The notes under the pieces were generated by a model that saw only the letters and a program-made list of their open reading frames with translations, was not told the origin of the DNA and searched no databases. Shown piece after piece: positions 11,873-19,185 of a stretch of 64,000 bases of DNA. Source of the DNA: Sphingomonas profundi (GTDB lineage: Bacteria > Pseudomonadota > Alphaproteobacteria > Sphingomonadales > Sphingomonadaceae); contig NZ_CP046535.1 in NCBI RefSeq assembly GCF_009739515.1, positions 3,162,001 through 3,226,000 on the forward strand, in the 5' to 3' direction. Position 1 is the stretch's first letter; every line of letters begins with the position of its first letter. Both the position numbers and the translations under genes were made by a program.

Positions 11873-12166
11873 GCCGATCCGGAAGTCCGCCGGCAGCATC
11901 GCGCCGTCGCCGTCCAGCGGCTCGTCGGCCGCGTCGCTCAGCAGCGCCAGGCCGCCGCCCAGCGGGCACCACTCGCCCTCGGCGCAGTCGATCCGGCGGA
12001 TCACGCCGGCCTGCTCGGCGCGCACCTCGATCAGCGCCTTGTGGGTCTCCAGCTCGACGATCATCGCGCCCGGCGCCACCGCCGTGCCCGCCGCGCCGTG
12101 CCATTCCAGCACGCGCACCGATGTCACGTCCTCCAGCGTATCGGGCACGGCGAGGCGGTAGATCAT
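11870..12166 (-). CDS. Free-standing biotin/lipoyl-domain protein
   Basis: A 98-residue protein made almost entirely of one biotinyl/lipoyl carrier domain. The hairpin lysine is in ETHKALIEV (Lys43), in the position of the modified lysine of E2 or BCCP domains (usual form E-T/S-D/H-K-A). The ATG at 12166 has AGGAGG upstream and overlaps the preceding gene as ATGA. No E1, E3, carboxylase or ligase gene is adjacent, so the acyl or carboxyl partner is unknown. The TAG stop is contributed by the end of the repeat at 11715-11872. It is the last gene of a four-gene coupled operon. Confidence 0.75.
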   Translation of the reverse strand: MIYRLAVPDTLEDVTSVRVLEWHGAAGTAVAPGAMIVELETHKALIEVRAEQAGVIRRIDCAEGEWCPLGGGLALLSDAADEPLDGDGAMLPADFRIG

Positions 12167-12801
12167 CGCCCTCCTCTCGCGCCGGCCGCCTTCGCGCGCA
12201 AGCGGCGATCGACGATGCCGGCGATCGCGTGGAGGTCGCCATGCCGCGCCAGCGCCCGCTCCTGCCGGTCGGCCGGCACCATCGCGTCCAGCCCGCCGGC
12301 GAGCAGGGCCGAGACGATCACGTGCGCCGCCACCTCGTCCGCCGCCGGCCCGCCGAGCCGATAGTCGGTCTGCAAGCGCGCCGCGCCGAACAGCGAGAGC
12401 ACGCGATCCACGTCGATCACCGCCAGCCCCAGCGCGTGCGAGAGCTCGACGGCGCGCAGGTTCAGCGCGCGGATACGCGGCATCAGCGCCGGCCGCGCGG
12501 CGCGATCGGCGACGACGCGCAGCAGCGTGCAGAGCAGCACGGCCGCCCCGGCCTCCGTTAGTCGCGCCAGCCCGGCGGCCAGCGCCGCCGCATCCTCGCC
12601 GCCGTCCAGCGCCGCCCGCATCGTCGCGATCACGATCGAGGGTGGGGGCGTCGGCGGCGCCTCGTCGCCCACCGCCCGCAGCGTCACGGGCCAGGGCGGC
12701 TCGCCGGGGTCGGCCAGCGCCTCGCCCAGCTGCTCGGCCGCGGCGATCAGCAGCGGCCGGTCGGCGGCCGCGATGCGGATGCCCAGCAGCAGCGGCGTCA
12801 C
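12163..12801 (-). CDS. SGNH-like protein lacking the catalytic His
   Basis: 212 residues from a GTG at 12801 that overlaps the upstream glycosyltransferase stop as GTGA. The C-terminal half resembles the second SGNH-like protein of this cluster: RALNLRAVELSHALG followed by VIDVDRVL parallels RRFNLGLIDLSRDTG and VDVDAIV. In the block V position, where the sister protein has DPLHL, this one has DYRLG, so the Asp is kept but the catalytic His is lost. It may be a non-catalytic paralogue or partner. The function is unknown; it is placed by similarity within the cluster and gene coupling. Confidence 0.6.
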   Translation of the reverse strand: MTPLLLGIRIAAADRPLLIAAAEQLGEALADPGEPPWPVTLRAVGDEAPPTPPPSIVIATMRAALDGGEDAAALAAGLARLTEAGAAVLLCTLLRVVADRAARPALMPRIRALNLRAVELSHALGLAVIDVDRVLSLFGAARLQTDYRLGGPAADEVAAHVIVSALLAGGLDAMVPADRQERALARHGDLHAIAGIVDRRLRAKAAGARGGR

Positions 12802-13712
12802 GCGCGGTCCGCCAGATCGGCCAGCGATGCGGGGCCGGTGCCGTCCGCCAGCCCGCGCCAGAACGCCATGAGCGGCGCCAGCGGGGCCGCCGGGTGGCGC
12901 CGGCGGAACGCCGCCTCCCAGCCACGCTCCACCAGCGGATCGCGCCAGCCGCTGCGATGCGTCATGTGGTAGGTCCGCGCGCCCTCCGCCGGCAGCAGGC
13001 GCAGGCCGCGCTGCATCAGCCGCAGCGCCAGCTCGCGATGCTCGTTGATGTCCAGCGCGGGATCGAAGCCGCCCGCCGCGAGGAAGTCGCCGCGGGGCAC
13101 GGAGAAGTTGCTGCCGCTCGCCGCCGCCCACAGCAGCGGGCAGTCCGGCGTGTGGCGCAGCGCCGCCAGCTCCGCCTCGTGCAGCCGGCGCGGCGCGGCG
13201 CCGGGATAGATGCCGGGCGCCGCGCGCCGCGCGATCGCGGCGAAATCATGCCGCACCTGCGCCTCCGTCACCCCCATCCGCGCCACCTCCTCGGCCGGCA
13301 TGGCGGCGATGCGGCCGACCTGATCGGGCCACGGCACCAGCCGTTCGGGATCGGCCAGGAAGCGCGTGCAGCGCAGGTGCCACGTCTCGCCGCGCGCCAT
13401 CGCCGCCGGCCGGCCGGCGTGCGCCGCCCGATGCGCCCCGGCCAGGCCCGGCCCCGCCAGCGTATCGCCATCCAGGAACAGCAGCACGTCGCCGCGCGCC
13501 GCCGCCGCCCCCGCATTCGCCGCCGCCGACCGGCCCAGCGCCGCCGCGTGGCGCACCGATCGCACGCCCGCCGCCGCGATCACCGCGGCCGTCGCGTCGA
13601 CGGACCCGTCGTCCACCACCACCACCTCGTCCGCCTGCCCCGCCAGCGAGGCGAGCGTCAGCCGCAGCCGCGGCGCCTCGTCGCGCGAGCGGACGACGAC
13701 GCTCAGCCGCAA
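12798..13712 (-). CDS. Family 2 glycosyltransferase
   Basis: About 304 residues with a GT-A fold: LRLSVVVRSRDEAPRL at the N terminus, EVVVVDDGSVDAT for nucleotide-sugar binding, and LFLDGDT as the DXD metal site. A C-terminal acceptor region contains DINEHRELALRL. The start is probably the TTG at 13712, which overlaps the upstream SGNH stop by 10 bases; no in-frame ATG lies near the conserved N terminus. It is cytosolic, with no membrane segments. Donor and acceptor are unknown. The surrounding SGNH, lipoyl-domain and transglutaminase-like genes suggest a surface or secreted glycoconjugate, which is inference. Confidence 0.8.
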   Translation of the reverse strand: MRLSVVVRSRDEAPRLRLTLASLAGQADEVVVVDDGSVDATAAVIAAAGVRSVRHAAALGRSAAANAGAAAARGDVLLFLDGDTLAGPGLAGAHRAAHAGRPAAMARGETWHLRCTRFLADPERLVPWPDQVGRIAAMPAEEVARMGVTEAQVRHDFAAIARRAAPGIYPGAAPRRLHEAELAALRHTPDCPLLWAAASGSNFSVPRGDFLAAGGFDPALDINEHRELALRLMQRGLRLLPAEGARTYHMTHRSGWRDPLVERGWEAAFRRRHPAAPLAPLMAFWRGLADGTGPASLADLADRA

Positions 13713-14494
13713 GCCGCATCCCCCAGGCAGCCGAGATCGTCCAGCACGCGCACCACCTCCTCGGCCACCAGCCGGCAGCCCTCCGCTGTCAGGTGCAGCG
13801 GATCGAGCGTCATCCGCCCCGCGCCCTCCCGCGCCACGATCGCATCGACGTCCACGATCGATAGGCCGGTGTCGCGCGAAAGATCGATCAGGCCAAGGTT
13901 GAACCGGCGGATGCGCGTCGCCAGGGTCTCGGCCAAGCCGGAATGATCGTGGATCCACTCGCCCGCCACCGCCGCCGGCACGGTGTAGACCAAGATGGGC
14001 GCCGCCGACATGCGCCGCAGCCGCGCCACCACCGCCGCCAGATGCCACATCGCCTGCTCGGCCGACAGCGGATCCTCGGCGATGAAATGCTCCGCCAGCC
14101 AGCGCCGCCGCTCCGCCGGCCAACGCTCGTAGCCGTCGGGATAAAAGAGGTAGCCATCGGCGCGGTGCCGCGCGAGGACCGTCATCAGATCGGGCTGGAG
14201 CGACAGGATCACGGCATCGTGCGCGGCATCGAACAAAGCGGCGGAGAACTGGCTGGACAGCGGATAGGCGGATGGCGGCAGGTCCACCGCCGCCAGCGCC
14301 GCCGGCACCGCGCCGTCCGCTGCCCGCAGCGCGTCCGATCGCGTCGCCGTCTCGTGCCGCACATGGGCGCTGATGCCGCGTGGGCGCAGCAGCTGGTTGA
14401 TCCCGTTCCAGCGCAGCACGCCATCCTCGCGGCAGGCCACCAGCGTGTCGCGCAGGTCCAGATTGCCCTTGGCGAACAGCCTCAGCCGGCGCAT
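13703..14494 (-). CDS. SGNH/GDSL hydrolase-like protein
   Basis: A 263-residue cytosolic-looking protein. The N-terminal MRRLRLFAKGNLDLRDTL occupies the block I position, though the usual GDS is replaced by GNLD. The C-terminal DPLHLTAEG gives the block V Asp/His pair (about residues 231-234). The ATG at 14494 has GGGAGG eight bases upstream. It is the first gene of the minus-strand operon and lies only 26 bp from the divergent glycosyltransferase. Such proteins often act as acetyl-esterases or transferases on sugars, but the altered block I makes activity uncertain. Confidence 0.7.
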   Translation of the reverse strand: MRRLRLFAKGNLDLRDTLVACREDGVLRWNGINQLLRPRGISAHVRHETATRSDALRAADGAVPAALAAVDLPPSAYPLSSQFSAALFDAAHDAVILSLQPDLMTVLARHRADGYLFYPDGYERWPAERRRWLAEHFIAEDPLSAEQAMWHLAAVVARLRRMSAAPILVYTVPAAVAGEWIHDHSGLAETLATRIRRFNLGLIDLSRDTGLSIVDVDAIVAREGAGRMTLDPLHLTAEGCRLVAEEVVRVLDDLGCLGDAACG

Positions 14495-14520
14495 CGGCAG
14501 CACCTCCCCCGGATCGCCCG

Positions 14521-15312
14521 ATGAGCCAGCCGACCGTCACCTGCCTCACCGTCACCCGCGCCACGGCGGAGCGGCTGCCGCGCCTGCGCGCCAGCATCGC
14601 CGCGTTCGACCGGCAGAGCTGGCCGCTGCGCCGGCTGGTGATCGTGGTGGATGGCGCCGCAGGCGGCGATGCGGCGGCGGTGCGGGCGATGATCGCCGGG
14701 CGCGCCGACGCCACCCTGCTGCTGCCGCCGGCCGGACTGCCGCTGGGCGCGCTGCGCAACCTCGCCTGGGACGCGGCGACCGGCGACCACGTCTGCCAGT
14801 GGGACGATGACGACCTGCACCACCCCGGTCGCATCGCCGCGCAGCTGGTCGCGCTCGGCGATGCCGACGCCGTCGCCCTGGCGGAGGTGCTGCACCTGTT
14901 CGAGGACGAGGCGAGCCTCTACTGGACGCAGTGGGCGGCGACGCCGGTCGGCGCCCATCCCGGCACCCTGCTGTGCCGCCGCACCGCCGCTGTGCGCTAT
15001 CCCGAGAGCGGCGCGGCGTCGCATATCGGCGAGGACACCGCCGTCGCGCTGGTGCTGCGCGCGCGCGGGGCGCTCGCCACGCTCGCCGGCGCGCCGCATC
15101 TCTATGTCTATGTCGCGCACGGCGCGAATGTCAGCGCGATGGCCCATCACCGGATGCTCGCCCAGACGCTCGGCCTTTCGCAAGGGCTGATGCGCCGGCG
15201 CGAGCGGGCGATCCGCGCGATGCTGGCGGATACGGATCTCGGCCCCGGACCGATCGTGGCGCGCGGGCCGAACGGCGCGGCCTTCACGCTGGCGCCCGAT
15301 CCGGCGCGGTGA
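14521..15312 (+). CDS. Family 2 glycosyltransferase, divergent from the SGNH operon
   Basis: A 263-residue GT-A protein: TVTCLTVTRATAERLPRL, RRLVIVVDGA, LGALRNLAW, and QWDDDDLHHP as the DXD metal and nucleotide-sugar site. A catalytic-base candidate lies in HIGEDTAVAL. It is soluble. It is the only plus-strand gene of the cluster, with just 26 bp to the divergent SGNH gene. Its last 29 bases overlap the 3' end of the convergent transglutaminase-like gene. Different in sequence from the minus-strand glycosyltransferase. Substrates unknown. Confidence 0.82.
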   Translation: MSQPTVTCLTVTRATAERLPRLRASIAAFDRQSWPLRRLVIVVDGAAGGDAAAVRAMIAGRADATLLLPPAGLPLGALRNLAWDAATGDHVCQWDDDDLHHPGRIAAQLVALGDADAVALAEVLHLFEDEASLYWTQWAATPVGAHPGTLLCRRTAAVRYPESGAASHIGEDTAVALVLRARGALATLAGAPHLYVYVAHGANVSAMAHHRMLAQTLGLSQGLMRRRERAIRAMLADTDLGPGPIVARGPNGAAFTLAPDPAR

Positions 15313-16414
15313 CGCTGATGCGGTCGCGATAGATCGAATCGCCGTCGAGCCCGCAATGATCGATCTCCACGCCGCCGTCCGCCACCGCCCGCGCGATGCG
15401 GTGATGCGCGGCCGGCAGGGCGAGGCTCATCGGCCCGGTGAAGATGTCCGGCAGCACCTCCGTCCGCAGCCGGTGGTCGACGGTGCCGGCGAAGATGTCG
15501 CGCCAGCCGGCATCGCTGCCGCCGGCGGAGAGATCCCACGCCAGCAGGTCGAACGGCCGCCACCCGTCCAGCCAGACCTCGCACCACATATGCCGGCTTG
15601 GGCGCGACCAGAGCAGATAGCCGCCCACCAGCCGCGCCGGCACGCCCCGCGCGCGGCACAGGGCGACGAGCAGGGCCGCGCCGAGCTGGCAATCGTACCA
15701 GCCGCAGGCGAGGACATGGTCGGTCGCGGGGCCGGCGATCGCTTCATAGGCCAGGATGCCGCAGGCGAAGCGATCGATCAGATGCGCGCGGAACGCCGCG
15801 ACCGCCGCACGATCGTCGGCGATCGTGCCGGCCAGCGCCGCCGCCAGCGCTCGGACCGGCGGCGTCACCTGCACCAGCCCCTCAACGGGGGCGAGCCAGC
15901 GGGCGCGATCCTGCGCGGAGAGCGGGGTGGCGTCGATCGCCGCCGGATCGCTGGCTATATCCGCCGTCCAGCCGGCCTCCAGCCAAGGTGGCGCACCGCC
16001 CGCCGGGCGCAGCTCGATCCGCCCCGGCGCCTGCGTCACCGTGCAGCCCGGCGCCGATAGGGCGAGGATCATGTCCGCCGCGATCGGGCGGGGCAGGCGC
16101 AGCCGCACGCCGGCGCGGCCGGCCAGCGGCGACAGCGCGAACCGGCGCGTGAAGCGTATGCGGAACCGCCGGGGCGTGGATGCGGGCCAGCCGGCCAGCG
16201 CCCGGCCGGTCGCGACGAAGCGGTCGCGCCACGCCGGCTCCCGCCCAGCCAGCCCCTCGGCAATCACCCGGTTGACCGTCTCGGCCGGATCGAACCGGGG
16301 CCCGTCCGCCGCCTGCGCGAAGGGCAGGCCGCGAGAAGCCAGCCGATCCAGCAGCGCCGCCGGCGCGCCGCCGCCAAGGTCCGCCTTCAGCCCCCAGCCG
16401 TACAGCGCCAGCAT
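15284..16414 (-). CDS. Transglutaminase-like cysteine protease-fold protein
   Basis: About 376 residues from the ATG at 16414. A GTG at 16423 is possible; a longer frame to 16600 would run into the preceding gene. The C-terminal half carries the transglutaminase-like triad: Cys in WYDCQLGAALL (about residue 238), His in SRHMWCEVW (about 273) and Asp in FDLLAWDL (about 290). The N-terminal part is of unknown fold. No signal peptide was seen. Members of this fold act as proteases, amidases or cross-linking enzymes. Its place beside two glycosyltransferases and SGNH proteins suggests peptide or glycan-peptide processing, which is inference. Confidence 0.75.
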   Translation of the reverse strand: MLALYGWGLKADLGGGAPAALLDRLASRGLPFAQAADGPRFDPAETVNRVIAEGLAGREPAWRDRFVATGRALAGWPASTPRRFRIRFTRRFALSPLAGRAGVRLRLPRPIAADMILALSAPGCTVTQAPGRIELRPAGGAPPWLEAGWTADIASDPAAIDATPLSAQDRARWLAPVEGLVQVTPPVRALAAALAGTIADDRAAVAAFRAHLIDRFACGILAYEAIAGPATDHVLACGWYDCQLGAALLVALCRARGVPARLVGGYLLWSRPSRHMWCEVWLDGWRPFDLLAWDLSAGGSDAGWRDIFAGTVDHRLRTEVLPDIFTGPMSLALPAAHHRIARAVADGGVEIDHCGLDGDSIYRDRISVTAPDRAPA

Positions 16415-16517
16415 CTCCGCCACGCGGGCGGCCGGGATCGTGCGGCGGCGGGGATCGCCGGGTGGTGGTGGCGCCCTGCTCAGCGGCCGCCCTTCGGCAT
16501 CGGCGGGGCCCGGCGGC

Positions 16518-17519
16518 TCAGAAACCGTAGACCAGGGTGGCGCGGGTGATCGTGTCGGTGCTCTGGTTCGATGCCAGCGCACCCCGCTCGTAGGTGACAT
16601 TATAGGAGAGCCGCGCCTTCAGCGTGCCGATCAGCTTGGTGTCGATCGCGCTGGTGGCGGTGGCGTTGTGATTGCCCTCCTCCACATAGGCGGCGGCATC
16701 CTGGGTGAAGTTCAGGGTCGGCAGGATCGCCCAGCGCACGCCGAGAGAGGCGCGCCCAGCCAGCCGCGTCACCGCACCCTGCTCGACGAAGTCGGTGTGG
16801 CGCACCGCCGGTCCACCCTCGAAATCCACCTTCAGGGTCGGGGTGGAGATCACGCGGTAGCCGATGCCGCCGCCGCCGGTGTAGCGATCGGTGTAGCCGA
16901 GGAAGCGGTCATGCTCGTACTGGACGAGGCCGTAGGCGTAGAGCCGATCGTCCACCTTGTAGTTCGGCTGCCAGGCGGCGATGCCCCGCTCCGTCACCGT
17001 CTCCCCGTTGGTGCGCTGATAGTCCGCCCGCGCGGTAAGGGTGTTGCGCCAGCGCAGCCCCTCGCGGGAGAGCTTCAGCGATCCGTAGAGGCCGAAGCCG
17101 GTGGTGTTGCCGGTCAGCCGCGATCCGCCGGCTTCCACCTCGCCCTTCCACAGATCGAGGAAGGCGGCGTTGGCCAGCGCATCCGCCCGCTGGCGCGCGG
17201 CGATCGCCTTCTTCTCGGCCACCTTGGCGGCGAACTCGGCGTCCAGCGCGTCGATCTGCCCCACCGTCTCCGGATTGGTCTGGCGGGCAAAGCGCATGAT
17301 CGTGGCGACGGCCGCCTCGTCGCCGCTCTCGGTGGCGGCGTCGATCAGCGCACGCACCGAATCGGGCAGCCTGGCCGGCGGTGGCGGCGGCGCGGGCGGC
17401 GCCTCGATCAGCGGCACCACGTCGGGCGCGGGCGCGATGACGATGATCTGCTGCGTCGGGGCGGACGGCGCCGGCGGCGTCACCGCGGCATTGGCGATCA
17501 GCGCGAGCGCGGGCAGCAT
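16518..17519 (-). CDS. DUF481 (YdiY-like) outer-membrane beta-barrel protein
   Basis: 333 residues: a signal-like hydrophobic start (MLPALALIANAA), a Pro-rich linker, an alpha-helical segment, then a salt-inducible DUF481 barrel with alternating aromatic strands ending in LVYGF, a terminal Phe typical of outer-membrane insertion. The n-region of the signal is short. An AGGAG lies 12 to 17 bases upstream, and an earlier CTG start (LTLAPMLPALAL) would give a better signal peptide, so the true start may be 15 bases upstream. Function in this family is unknown. It lies 103 bp upstream of the transglutaminase-like gene. Confidence 0.8.
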   Translation of the reverse strand: MLPALALIANAAVTPPAPSAPTQQIIVIAPAPDVVPLIEAPPAPPPPPARLPDSVRALIDAATESGDEAAVATIMRFARQTNPETVGQIDALDAEFAAKVAEKKAIAARQRADALANAAFLDLWKGEVEAGGSRLTGNTTGFGLYGSLKLSREGLRWRNTLTARADYQRTNGETVTERGIAAWQPNYKVDDRLYAYGLVQYEHDRFLGYTDRYTGGGGIGYRVISTPTLKVDFEGGPAVRHTDFVEQGAVTRLAGRASLGVRWAILPTLNFTQDAAAYVEEGNHNATATSAIDTKLIGTLKARLSYNVTYERGALASNQSTDTITRATLVYGF

Positions 17520-17631
17520 CGGGGCCAGCGTCAGTCTCCTGCGAAAAGACGGTGAGGATGGACCGTCCGTCGCTCCGGCGCCACCGCGCGTCGCCGGACT
17601 GCACCCGAATCGCGGTCAGAACCGCGCACTC

Positions 17632-17955
17632 TCAGCCCTCGGGCGGGGCGAGCAGCAGCTTGGCGCCCTTGCGCGAGACGGCGTCGGCGATCGTGCCCGA
17701 GAAGAAGGAGAGCATCGGCGGCAGCCGCAGGGTCACGCGGATGGCCGCATCCTGCACGTCCAGCATGGCGGAGACGGACTGGCCGAGCGCCTTCACGTCC
17801 ACCGCCATGCGGTCCTCCGCCGGCCACGCCGCCTGCACCTCGGCGACGCCGCCCGGTATGTGGCCGGGCAGCTCGCCGATCCGCGCGCCGATGCGCCGCT
17901 TCGCCTCCTCCCGGCCCAGGCTGTGGGGAATGTCGATGATCGTCGGGTTGGCCAT
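17632..17955 (-). CDS. Polyhydroxyalkanoic acid system family protein
   Basis: A 107-residue protein matching the small PHA-system family (TIGR02610-like): NPTIIDIPHSLGREEAKRRI at the start, a central MAVDVKALGQSVSAMLDV strand pair, and LPPMLSFFSGTIADAVSRKG near the end. Proteins of this type are encoded near PHA synthesis genes in some bacteria. Here none is adjacent, so a granule role is only a family-level suggestion. It lies 24 bp downstream of pdeM on the same strand. Confidence 0.8.
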   Translation of the reverse strand: MANPTIIDIPHSLGREEAKRRIGARIGELPGHIPGGVAEVQAAWPAEDRMAVDVKALGQSVSAMLDVQDAAIRVTLRLPPMLSFFSGTIADAVSRKGAKLLLAPPEG

Positions 17956-17979
17956 GAGGGTCTCCGTAGCAAGCGGCGC

Positions 17980-18663
17980 TCAGGCCGCCAGCGGAAAGCG
18001 CAGCATCCGGTCCGCCACGGGCACCAGCGCCTGCGCCGGCCGCCCGGCCGCGCGCACGATCGCCGGGTGGGCCGCGTCGAGCCCGCCGGTCAGCGCGCCG
18101 AACGCCGGCAGGATCAGCTTGGTCGCGCTCGTCACGAAGCAGCGCCGGGCGATCCGCCGCCCGCGCAGGGTGACATGCAGCTTCGGGTGGAAGTGGCCGG
18201 AGAGTTCGGGCCGCGCATCGCCGGGATCGGCCTCGTGCCGCAGCACCAGCCCGTCCACCGTCGCCTCCTCCACGATCTCGCCGCCGCAATGATCGGCGAG
18301 CCGCGTCTCGGGCGCGGTGAGGCCGGCATCGTGGTTGCCGGTGATCCACGTCCAGCGCGTGCCCGCGGTCAGGTCGCACAGCAGCGCCTGCGCGCGCGCA
18401 GGCAACCGCTCGCACCCGTCGCGATCGTGGAAGCTGTCGCCCAGGCACCAGACCTCGCGCGCGCCGCACGCGGCGACCAGCGCCGTCAAATCGCTAAGCG
18501 TCGCGATGGAATCATAGGGGGGCAGCATCTGGCCGAAGCGGGCGTACCAACTCGCTTTTTCGAAATGCAGGTCTGCCACCAGCAGGGCACGGCGCGATGG
18601 CCAGAACAACGCGCCCTGGCCAATCGCCATCAGCTCGACACCACAGAACGAAAAGCGAACCAT
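17980..18663 (-). CDS. pdeM: Ligase-associated DNA damage response endonuclease PdeM
   Basis: A 227-residue calcineurin-type phosphoesterase with ADLHFEK, GDSFHD, GNHD and SGHFHPK metal-binding motifs in order. This is the PdeM subtype found with the Lhr-like helicase, an MBL-fold exonuclease and an ATP-dependent ligase in a bacterial DNA-damage set. Helicase and exonuclease are nearby here, which supports the subtype. Cytosolic. A 125-codon gene separates it from the helicase gene. Confidence 0.9.
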   Translation of the reverse strand: MVRFSFCGVELMAIGQGALFWPSRRALLVADLHFEKASWYARFGQMLPPYDSIATLSDLTALVAACGAREVWCLGDSFHDRDGCERLPARAQALLCDLTAGTRWTWITGNHDAGLTAPETRLADHCGGEIVEEATVDGLVLRHEADPGDARPELSGHFHPKLHVTLRGRRIARRCFVTSATKLILPAFGALTGGLDAAHPAIVRAAGRPAQALVPVADRMLRFPLAA

Positions 18664-18720
18664 CCCCGCGCTATGCCGCGCCGGCGCCCGCTTATCAATG
18701 CCGCGATATCGTCGGCCGGT

Positions 18721-19098
18721 TCAGTCCTGCTGCTGGGTGCCGTGCAGCCCGGCGACGCGCGACGGGCCGCGACGCAGACGCTGGCGGTTCTCGAAGCTGG
18801 CGATCATCTCGGCGCGATTGTCGCGATCGAATTGGTCAAACTTCTGGTTCGCCACGGCCGGGGAAGCACCGGCGACGCCCTGCCCGATCATCGAGGCGAC
18901 CGCCATGCGGCGATAGGTCGCCGTCTCCTCCTGGCACACGCGCTGCGCGCCGTCGGCGAAGCTGGCACTATCCACCTGACGGGTGACGGCTACCTCCACC
19001 TCGGTCGAGAGGCAGCGCATATATTCGGTTTGCGCACGGTCCGCGCCGCTGCCGAGCGACGCTGCAGCGAAGACGATCGTAAGAAGCGGGCCGGCCAT
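18721..19098 (-). CDS. Small exported protein of unknown function
   Basis: 125 residues with an N-terminal signal-like segment (MAGPLLTIVFAAASLG) and a mature region containing two cysteines (YMRCLSTE and RVCQEE), which could form a disulphide. The C-terminal tail is Arg/Gln-rich. I do not recognise the family. It lies between pdeM and the helicase gene on the same strand, but an exported product would not share their DNA-repair role. Confidence 0.6.
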   Translation of the reverse strand: MAGPLLTIVFAAASLGSGADRAQTEYMRCLSTEVEVAVTRQVDSASFADGAQRVCQEETATYRRMAVASMIGQGVAGASPAVANQKFDQFDRDNRAEMIASFENRQRLRRGPSRVAGLHGTQQQD

Positions 19099-19185
19099 GT
19101 CGCGATCCTTTCGCTGCGTGCCGTGATTAGCTGAAGACTCCCTACCAAGGGCTAAAGTTCCGCAGGATGAACGGTTGCCGCCCTG

